From an uncultured bacterium (GTDB lineage: Bacteria; Cyanobacteriota; Vampirovibrionia; Gastranaerophilales; Gastranaerophilaceae): a stretch of DNA of 14,093 nt. Position 1 is the first letter of the stretch, and each line of letters starts with the position of its first letter. This document shows, one piece after another, positions 9,365 through 14,093 of this stretch. The stretch is from the NCBI GenBank assembly GCA_900547155.1, contig URFH01000045.1, positions 1 to 14,093 on the forward strand. The letters run 5' to 3'. The notes under the pieces are model-generated. The model was not told the origin of the DNA. It made no database searches and saw nothing but the letters and a program-made list of their open reading frames with translations. A program made the translations under genes and the position numbers.

Positions 9365-11068
9365 ATGAAAGAAATTTCCCTGGTAGCACCGGTTAAAACG
9401 CCCGAAGATATTGAGAATTTCTGCCCTGTGGTAAAGTGCAGAAACTTCTATGTTTATCATCACAAATTTCTTAACAAAAATTTTGATTATGTTAAGGAAT
9501 TTATAGAAACAGCTCACAAGCATGATGCAAAAATTTATGTAACATTCAAACACAACATCACAGAAGAAAATCTTGCTGAAATCAAAAAATTCATAAATTA
9601 TCTCAAAGATACAGAGATTGACGGTATTTTTATAAACAGCTACGCGATTCTTGAGGCAATAAAAACACATTCATTGCCATACAAAGTCATTATTGATTCC
9701 TATTTTGACATTCATAACCTTTCGGGGATTGATTTTGTCAACATGTTCCACAAGGTTGACCAGCTGATTATCACGGAAGAAATTTATATGAAAAATATTG
9801 CAAAAATTAAGCAATATAAAAACATTTCGCTTGCAATCGACTCGGACAACATCCCGTGGTGCGCCGAGGAAATAAAAAAATTGCATGCCATTGATTCCGT
9901 GGTGATAAAAGGGAAATTTGCGGATTCTGCGGAGATTCTGGAGGGAATTCAGCTTGTGGAAAAGATTATGGCAAAGCCAAAAGTCTTTAAAAACCAGAAA
10001 CTTCCGTTCAAGCATGTACGAAAAAGCATTTACCAGACAAACCATTTTTGCGGCGAAATAATGAGCGCTGAGGGCTCGGATTTCAAGTTCAGCAGGAATA
10101 TTCAGAAATTTGAATGGGAAAACAAGCGCCCGAGGCTGCAAAAAGATTTTGATTATTCAACACTTGATTTGCCAAAAATCAATCTCCGTCTTTCTTCGCT
10201 TGCCCAGCTCACGGAGGTCAAAAATTTTATGGCAAAAGTGGGCTTCAACCCTGTTTATTCCATTGAATACGGCGAAATCTTAAGCACAGCCGACCTCGCC
10301 AAAAGCAGTTTTAACGAAATCATCAAAAAAGTTAAAAAATTCTGCAAAAATTACGGGATAAAATTACAGCTGAGCACCCCGAGAATACTTATTGAAAGGG
10401 ATTTTGACCGTGTTTATGAATATGTGAAAAATCTTTGCCTTGAAGACCCCGTGCCCTCTTCTATTATAATAAATAATATAGGCTATCTCTGGGCGTTCAT
10501 AAACGACGAAGAACTCCACAGAATCCCCGTGGAAATCGGTCAGGGGATAAATCTTTTGAACAGCATGTCAATAAAATGCCTTAACAATCTTCATCCCATT
10601 GAAACAATTGATTTCAGTACGTTTGAAAACATCACGAATATTAAAAACTGCATAAAAAAGATTAAAAACATCATTCCGAACAAAAAACTGACGATTGCGG
10701 GCAATGTAAGGATTCCCAGCCTTGGATTATGCCCCCTAAACAACGACAGCGCAATTGTTTCGAGGCTTTCATGCAAAGCTCCGTGCCACAACGGAAATTA
10801 TGCGCTCAAAGATCCGTCTTTAAAAAAGGTTTTTCCGTTTGTTGTTGACGGTTTTTGCAGAATGCACATGTTTAAAGATTATATTCTGCATTTGTACGAA
10901 CATCTTGAAAAATTAAGAGAAATCGGCATAAACGAGTTCGTTATTGACCTGAGCGACCTGCCGCCAAAGTACGTTTCCATACTTTTAACCCATCTTTTCA
11001 ACACTATGGCGGGTTTTGAAACCTCAAAATTCAAAGATACCGACGAATACTGCATTTCCCTGTTATAA
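9365..11068 (+). CDS. U32-family protein (peptidase U32/UbiU-UbiV/RlhA type) with probable Fe-S cysteines
   Basis: A 567-residue cytosolic protein with no signal peptide. It opens M-K-E-I-S-L-V-A-P-V-K-T, like the U32 start (L-L-A-P-A). The first 210 residues look like a TIM-barrel half (D-A-K-I-Y-V-T-F-K, D-G-I-F-I-N-S). A second U32-like half starts near 270 and carries C456-x13-C470-x3-C474-x23-C498, followed by R-M-H-M. This cysteine spacing resembles the Fe-S ligands of UbiV. U32 relatives act in oxygen-independent hydroxylation of ubiquinone precursors, tRNA or 23S rRNA; others are called collagenase-like peptidases. Which applies here cannot be decided. It is divergent from the pilus operon. 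TATAAT ends 6 nt before the ATG, and an AAGGGA lies about 12 nt upstream, a long distance for a ribosome binding site. Confidence 0.75.
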   Translation: MKEISLVAPVKTPEDIENFCPVVKCRNFYVYHHKFLNKNFDYVKEFIETAHKHDAKIYVTFKHNITEENLAEIKKFINYLKDTEIDGIFINSYAILEAIKTHSLPYKVIIDSYFDIHNLSGIDFVNMFHKVDQLIITEEIYMKNIAKIKQYKNISLAIDSDNIPWCAEEIKKLHAIDSVVIKGKFADSAEILEGIQLVEKIMAKPKVFKNQKLPFKHVRKSIYQTNHFCGEIMSAEGSDFKFSRNIQKFEWENKRPRLQKDFDYSTLDLPKINLRLSSLAQLTEVKNFMAKVGFNPVYSIEYGEILSTADLAKSSFNEIIKKVKKFCKNYGIKLQLSTPRILIERDFDRVYEYVKNLCLEDPVPSSIIINNIGYLWAFINDEELHRIPVEIGQGINLLNSMSIKCLNNLHPIETIDFSTFENITNIKNCIKKIKNIIPNKKLTIAGNVRIPSLGLCPLNNDSAIVSRLSCKAPCHNGNYALKDPSLKKVFPFVVDGFCRMHMFKDYILHLYEHLEKLREIGINEFVIDLSDLPPKYVSILLTHLFNTMAGFETSKFKDTDEYCISLL

Positions 11069-11119
11069 TTCACCCAAACACGTCAAAAATCGCGGGGATA
11101 GTGTGCGTCTTTGAAACTC

Positions 11120-11394
11120 TCCCTCCCCGACTCGGGGAGGGATGGGGTGGGGAGCGACCCGTAGGGAAGCGTTTTTCGTAGAATTGGTATTATTTTCCCC
11201 GGATAACAAGCAAATGCCGGAGGAAGCGGAATCGAACGGGGCTGGCCAAAGGGAACGCCCCTTGCGCAGGCGAATGTTACTCCGCCGAAGCGTTCGATTT
11301 CAAGACATCGGAACGGGAAAAGAAGAACACATGCTTTTCTCACGCAATTTATCATTTCGCCCCCCTTCCCAACCTTCCCCAAGTCGGGGAAGGG
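11120..11394. mobile_element. MITE/REP-like GC-rich element with 38-bp imperfect inverted repeats
   Basis: Between the U32 gene and the 48-codon gene, a block much richer in G+C than its surroundings is bounded by 11120-11157 and the reverse complement of 11357-11394. These agree at 30 of 38 positions. The left end is itself a near-perfect palindrome: TCCCTCCCCGA, C, TCGGGGAGGGA at 11120-11142. The right end pairs CCTTCCCC (11373-11380) with GGGGAAGG (11386-11393). Inside, ATCGAACG and CGTTCGAT form a further 8-bp inverted repeat enclosing GGGGC...GCCCC. There is no transposase. I see no clear target-site duplication. The rest of 11069-11589 holds AT-rich DNA and the promoter of the next gene. 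Confidence 0.6.
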
Positions 11395-11544
11395 GCTTGG
11401 GGCTCTATTTGCTGCTATTTTTCGTTGGACTTCCTGAGGAATCGGAACGGAAAAACAACCTCCCCCCTATACAACCCGAAATATGTTACGATTTTGTAAA
11501 ATTTATGTAAAAAAATGAACATGCCTCCCTTTCAAAGTGTTTAA

Positions 11545-11550
11545 TATAAT
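11545..11550 (+). promoter_or_regulatory. -10 box for the 48-codon gene
   Basis: A perfect TATAAT sits 39 nt before the ATG at 11590, so the transcript would start near 11557 with a leader of about 33 nt. The -35 position holds no good match, so strength is uncertain. Confidence 0.4.
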
Positions 11551-11589
11551 ATAAGCTACTTGGCTTGGAAAAGGAAAGTGAAGGTTTAA

Positions 11590-11736
11590 ATGTTCAGTCC
11601 CGAAATGATGAGATTTTTGTTAACACGCGACAACGAAGAATACACAAAAGAAAGCAAGAAAGAAACGGAAATAAAACAAAACCTTATTTTCCGCCATGCC
11701 GCATTTGCGACTGTTCCTATTGAAGTCAAAGAATAA
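11590..11736 (+). CDS. Small protein of 48 residues, unknown function
   Basis: The reading frame begins MFSPEMMRFLLTRDNEEYTK and ends F-A-T-V-P-I-E-V-K-E. It is charged in the middle (E-S-K-K-E-T-E-I-K-Q) with no membrane segment, signal peptide or cysteine. I do not recognise a family. Support for a real gene is the good GAAGG placed 6 nt before the ATG, a TATAAT box upstream and a strong terminator 18 nt after the stop. That makes a self-contained monocistronic unit of about 230 nt. It could instead be, or also be, a small RNA. Confidence 0.6.
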   Translation: MFSPEMMRFLLTRDNEEYTKESKKETEIKQNLIFRHAAFATVPIEVKE

Positions 11737-11754
11737 AAAACGGATTTTTATACC

Positions 11755-11786
11755 AAAAAAGCAGGCCGATGTGAGCCTGCTTTTTT
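11755..11786. terminator. Strong, probably bidirectional, Rho-independent terminator
   Basis: AAAAAAGCAGGC (11755-11766) and GCCTGCTTTTTT (11775-11786) are perfect complements around an 8-nt loop, with runs of T after the stem on both strands. On the plus strand it ends the 48-codon gene. On the minus strand it lies 26 nt after the stop of the DUF1858 gene. Confidence 0.92.
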
Positions 11787-11812
11787 ATTTTTCAAATATA
11801 TAAAACCAAAAA

Positions 11813-12013
11813 TTAATCAATCAAAGCGTTAATTTCAGCCACCATCTGCTCGGGGTCAACACCATGAACTTTTGCGCCTGCTTCAAGGTTTTCAAATCTG
11901 GCAGCAGCACATCCAATGCAGCCCAGCCCGTATTTTGCAAAAACCTCCAGCGCCTGCGGATAATTTTGTACAATCTCTATTATACCCATTTCTTTTGTTA
12001 CTTTTCCTGACAT
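11813..12013 (-). CDS. DUF1858 domain protein (hybrid-cluster-protein-associated redox disulfide type)
   Basis: A 66-residue protein consisting of a single DUF1858 domain. It reads V-T-K-E-M-G-I-I-E-I-V-Q-N-Y-P-Q-A-L-E-V-F, then Y-G-L-G-C-I-G-C-A-A-A, then helices ending V-A-E-I-N-A-L-I-D. The C-x-x-C at the start of a helix is the hallmark of the redox-disulfide subfamily (TIGR03980-like), small proteins found mostly in anaerobes. A redox or metal-sensing role is likely but no substrate is known. AAAGGAT lies 6 nt before the ATG. It is monocistronic, between its own promoter and the terminator at 11755-11786, and is divergent from the unknown ORF at 12111. Confidence 0.88.
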   Translation of the reverse strand: MSGKVTKEMGIIEIVQNYPQALEVFAKYGLGCIGCAAARFENLEAGAKVHGVDPEQMVAEINALID

Positions 12014-12041
12014 TTTTTAATCCTTTCCGCCAATGTTTTCA

Positions 12042-12069
12042 TTGACTTTTTCAGTAATTCTATTAATAA
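12042..12069 (+). promoter_or_regulatory. Possible promoter of the ORF at 12111
   Basis: TTGACT (12042-12047, 5 of 6) is followed by 16 nt and TAATAA (12064-12069). It overlaps the leader and promoter of the divergent DUF1858 gene, so the two could influence one another. The -10 match is only moderate. Confidence 0.35.
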
Positions 12070-12071
12070 GA

Positions 12072-12101
12072 ATTATACAATACAAAAAGCATTTTTGACA
12101 G
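12072..12101 (-). promoter_or_regulatory. Promoter of the DUF1858 gene
   Basis: On the minus strand, a perfect TATAAT (12077-12072) is preceded by an 18-nt spacer and CTGTCA (12101-12096), a 4 of 6 match to TTGACA. The leader would be about 50 nt. Confidence 0.55.
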
Positions 12102-12110
12102 GGGCGAAAG

Positions 12111-12317
12111 TTGGATAAAGCGAAAAAATTGCTAATAAAACTGTTAATTTATTTGAAAAACAAAGATATTAACCGTCCAATAGGGCTGAAATCACTCGGG
12201 CTGAAGGTCGAATACTTTGAAAGTATTTACAAAAACCATTTTTCCAGCGCAAAATTCTGCGGGAAAATCGTTTCGCCCGTGCAGGATACGCCGTTTTATT
12301 TCGGGAGCTGCAATTAA
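12111..12317 (+). CDS. Small basic protein of 68 residues, unknown function
   Basis: It begins with TTG, with AGGGG 6 nt upstream. No ATG or GTG start is available. The sequence has a lysine- and leucine-rich start (M-D-K-A-K-K-L-L-I-K-L-L-I-Y-L-K), then I-G-L-K-S-L-G-L-K-V-E-Y-F, and ends F-Y-F-G-S-C-N. It is basic, with two cysteines. I do not recognise a family. Its third codon positions look coding-like, and a plausible promoter lies upstream. The stop codon overlaps the stop of lptA on the other strand within TTAA, leaving no room for a terminator between the convergent genes. Confidence 0.5.
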   Translation: MDKAKKLLIKLLIYLKNKDINRPIGLKSLGLKVEYFESIYKNHFSSAKFCGKIVSPVQDTPFYFGSCN

Positions 12318-13288
12318 AGCACATCCCCTTTCTGGCTCTGAACATTTCTTATAACAGTTTGGACATTGCCCTCTGCATAGAAGTTTTTCGGGTTCAAAAA
12401 CATGTTTATGCGGTCTGCGGTTATGCTTCTCATTGATTCAACAATCGTAGAACGCCCGAGGAAAACAACTTCGTTGAATTTTCCGGTCTTCGGGTCGGGG
12501 TAAACTGTTGCTTTCGGGCCTTTTGCATCGTAATCCTTGTAAATCACATGAACCGCACCGTTCGCCATAAGAGTGTTTGTTTTTTTGTTGTATTGCTGCC
12601 TGTCAGCCCAGACTTTAATCCTGGAATCGTCCATAAGCACGTCAGAATGGGTATTTCCGGTAGCCCACGCTTCTTCGGTAATTGCATCGTAAACAAACTG
12701 GTTGCCCGTGATAATGCTGTCTTCCTGCTTGAGTTTTCCGTGACCGGTGAGGGTAATTTTTTTCAAATCGCCGTCTTTGGTCAGGTTTGCAACAGCTTTA
12801 TCCGAAAAAGTTTCGATATCTTTGTAATAAATTATCACACTGCCTTCTGCGGTCAGCGTTTTTGTATTTGTATCATATTCCTGTGAATCAGCGGTGATAA
12901 TTACCGTGGGTTTCAGGTTTCCGTCTTCTCTGACGGTTGTTTGCGTATTTCCCTCTGCACGTACGGTTTTATTCAGCAGGGACATTTTTAAAATATTTGA
13001 TTTAATTTCGTTTGTTTTGCCCTTTTTTACCTCAATAACGTAAGGTTGGTCAAAAAACACAGCTTCCGTGAGCTTTTTTGATTTCGGGTCAATATTAACC
13101 TCGGCGCGCGGGCCGGTAACCGTCAATTCTTCGTATTGAACTTTAACATTACCGTCGAATTTAGCCTTATTTTCTTCCATTTTAAAAGATTGTCTGTCAG
13201 CGGTAATTGACAGGTCATTTGCAAACACGGCAGTGATTGTCACCGCGCACAAAGCTGTTATTAACATAAATATTTTAAAGTTTTTCAT
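12314..13288 (-). CDS. lptA: LPS transport periplasmic protein LptA (OstA-like), long form
   Basis: A 324-residue protein with a signal peptide (1-23, cleavage after V-F-A). The rest is repeated OstA/LptA strands: I-T-A-D-R-Q-S-F at 28, I-T-A-D-S-Q-E-Y-D-T-N-T-K-T-L-T-A-E-G at 131, V-W-A-D-R-Q-Q-Y-N-K-K-T-N-T-L-M-A-N-G at 226, and I-T-A-D-R-I-N at 289. LptA carries lipopolysaccharide from LptC across the periplasm to LptD. Typical LptA is about 185 residues, so this one is nearly twice that and may form a longer jellyroll bridge by itself. The ATG lies within the 3' end of lptC (14-nt overlap, different frame) with AGGGG 8 nt upstream, so translation is coupled. LptB and LptD are not in the window. 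Confidence 0.85.
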   Translation of the reverse strand: MKNFKIFMLITALCAVTITAVFANDLSITADRQSFKMEENKAKFDGNVKVQYEELTVTGPRAEVNIDPKSKKLTEAVFFDQPYVIEVKKGKTNEIKSNILKMSLLNKTVRAEGNTQTTVREDGNLKPTVIITADSQEYDTNTKTLTAEGSVIIYYKDIETFSDKAVANLTKDGDLKKITLTGHGKLKQEDSIITGNQFVYDAITEEAWATGNTHSDVLMDDSRIKVWADRQQYNKKTNTLMANGAVHVIYKDYDAKGPKATVYPDPKTGKFNEVVFLGRSTIVESMRSITADRINMFLNPKNFYAEGNVQTVIRNVQSQKGDVL

Positions 13289-13856
13289 TAAAATTCCCCT
13301 TGCTGTAAAGTTCGGTTTTAGAACGGCCGATAATTTTTACTTTTGTCTGCTGATTGCTCAAAATAGCTTTGTCGCTAAAAGTTCTGATTTCGCCGTATCT
13401 TCTTATGATGACATTTCCCGAAGCAGTAATATCATCCTCTTTTCCCGTCCAGACAAACCTGTCGGCTTTGACGTTTGTGCCGTCTTTATAAATTATATAG
13501 GTATCATCATATAATATTACTTTTTTTGTGTTCTCGTCAAATGTGCCTTTTGTCGATTTCATGCTCAAAACGACCTTGTCATCATCATAGAAGTTGCCGA
13601 TAAGGTCGTAAAGTATTGCGACTTTATTTACACTGTCGTAATAGCCGCTTTCTGCGTATAATTCCCAGAATTTTTTATCATCTTTTGTTTCTGTGATAAT
13701 CAGGTTTTTAATATTCAATTCCTGTTTTTCACCGGCGCTTGTGAGTACGCTCTTTTTAAAATTGCGCGTAATAACCCCCGCGGAAATAAACGCCCACAGG
13801 CATCCCACAATTACCAGAACAAGAATAACGATATACGCGATTTTTCTCTTTTGCAT
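13275..13856 (-). CDS. lptC: LPS export protein LptC
   Basis: A 193-residue protein, the normal length for LptC. A single N-terminal membrane anchor (about 7-28, IAYIVILVLVIVGCLWAFIS) is followed by a periplasmic beta domain. Repeating units include I-I-T-E-T-K-D-D-K-K-F-W-E-L-Y-A-E-S-G-Y-Y, near the LptC start motif, and A-D-R-F-V-W-T-G-K-E-D-D-I-T-A-S-G-N-V. It relays lipopolysaccharide from the LptB2FG transporter to LptA. The ATG at 13856 is the first start after an in-frame TAA just upstream, and there is no Shine-Dalgarno. An extended -10 box lies at a distance that would make the message leaderless. It pairs with lptA downstream, the standard order. Confidence 0.85.
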   Translation of the reverse strand: MQKRKIAYIVILVLVIVGCLWAFISAGVITRNFKKSVLTSAGEKQELNIKNLIITETKDDKKFWELYAESGYYDSVNKVAILYDLIGNFYDDDKVVLSMKSTKGTFDENTKKVILYDDTYIIYKDGTNVKADRFVWTGKEDDITASGNVIIRRYGEIRTFSDKAILSNQQTKVKIIGRSKTELYSKGNFNEKL

Positions 13857-13862
13857 ACTATG

Positions 13863-13871
13863 ATTTTAGCA
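13863..13871 (-). promoter_or_regulatory. Extended -10 promoter of the lptC-lptA operon
   Basis: On the minus strand, TGC-TAAAAT (13871-13863) is an extended -10 element with no clear -35. The usual 7-nt distance places the transcription start on the A of the lptC ATG. This agrees with the missing Shine-Dalgarno. Confidence 0.45.
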
Positions 13872-13923
13872 CAGAAAGGAATTTATTTATCTTACAAATT
13901 TCACATTTCGCAATTTTTTTTAA

Positions 13924-14093
13924 TATTGGGCGGGAGACTCATGCGTTTTTTTCACATTGGGCGTGGTTGCTTAGGGGCGCAGCCCTGTCATATGGTGGGT
14001 GCGGTTTATCATGGGGTGGGAGATTCTTGGGGTTGTAGTTTTCCCTCTCCGACGGGAGCGAATGCGAGCCGAGGCTGGAGCGGTTCGCGCGGG
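13924..14093. repeat. GC-rich repeat-like intergenic DNA
   Basis: From about 13924 the DNA changes from AT-rich to G+C-rich. ATTGGGCG occurs twice (13925-13932 and 13956-13963). Several G-rich words follow (TGGTGGGTG, TGGGGTGGGAG). Near the edge, GCGAA (14058-14062) pairs with TTCGC (14084-14088) around AGCC-GA-GGCT (14067-14076), a nested hairpin. This is REP-like material cut by the window edge. No gene is supported; an open frame from 13941 has the composition of translated repeat. Confidence 0.5.

Noticed and set aside
9671..10141. 156-codon minus-strand frame inside the U32 gene
   Set aside because: The U32 frame on the plus strand is continuous and motif-bearing. The minus frame has no recognisable features or start signal.
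11083..11382. 99-codon minus-strand open frame
   Set aside because: It covers the same repeat element in the opposite direction, with low-complexity proline and glycine runs and no ribosome site.
11142..11510. 122-codon plus-strand open frame
   Set aside because: It runs through the GC-rich inverted-repeat element, and its product has the P-S-Q-P-S-P-S-R-G-R-G composition typical of translated REP-like repeats, with no protein features.
12095..12100. Perfect TTGACA on the plus strand
   Set aside because: A -10 box at the right distance would fall inside the 68-codon frame, and none is present. On the minus strand the same bases contribute to the DUF1858 promoter.
13941..14093. Open frame from ATG 13941 to the right edge
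   Set aside because: It lies entirely in GC-rich repeat-like DNA, and the composition suggests translated repeat rather than a gene. It cannot be settled without sequence beyond the edge.

Overview
The window is AT-rich bacterial DNA using the standard genetic code. The envelope is Gram-negative: it encodes a secretin with its ATPase and platform protein, and the LptC and LptA lipopolysaccharide bridge proteins. A DUF1858 redox-type protein and a U32 protein with a probable Fe-S cysteine set hint at an anaerobe. The overall style, including GC-rich repeats between AT-rich genes, reminds me of gut Melainabacteria/Gastranaerophilales. That assignment is an inference from memory and is not proven here.

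Positions 1-2633 are one end of an integrated mobile element. They hold the C-terminal part of a small resolvase/invertase-type serine recombinase (cut by the window edge), a degenerate N-6 DNA methylase-like protein, and a complete large serine recombinase. The 3' end of the large recombinase reads antisense through the terminator and most of a tRNA-Ile(GAU) gene on the minus strand. That tRNA is very probably the integration site. The element extends off the left edge.

Positions 2710-9298 are a five-gene minus-strand operon for a type IV pilus or type II secretion machine. It is transcribed from a good sigma70-type promoter at 9270-9298. In order it encodes a PilP/GspC-like inner-membrane protein, a secretin (PilQ/GspD), an assembly ATPase (PilB/GspE), a platform protein (PilC/GspF) and a small conserved protein of unknown function. 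Gaps are 20 nt or less. The tRNA-Ile lies downstream on the same strand and has its own promoter.

Positions 9365-11068 hold a divergent plus-strand gene for a U32-family protein whose cysteine spacing resembles the Fe-S protein UbiV. The stretch 11069-11589 has no conventional gene. It contains a 275-bp GC-rich element bounded by imperfect 38-bp inverted repeats (MITE/REP-like). A 48-codon small gene follows, with a -10 box, a Shine-Dalgarno and a strong probably bidirectional terminator. A DUF1858 protein gene (minus) and a 68-codon unknown ORF (plus) diverge from a shared promoter region.

Positions 12314-13856 hold lptC and lptA on the minus strand with a 14-nt overlap. LptA is long, with several repeated OstA-type units. 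The last 230 bases contain GC-rich repeat-like DNA and no supportable gene.
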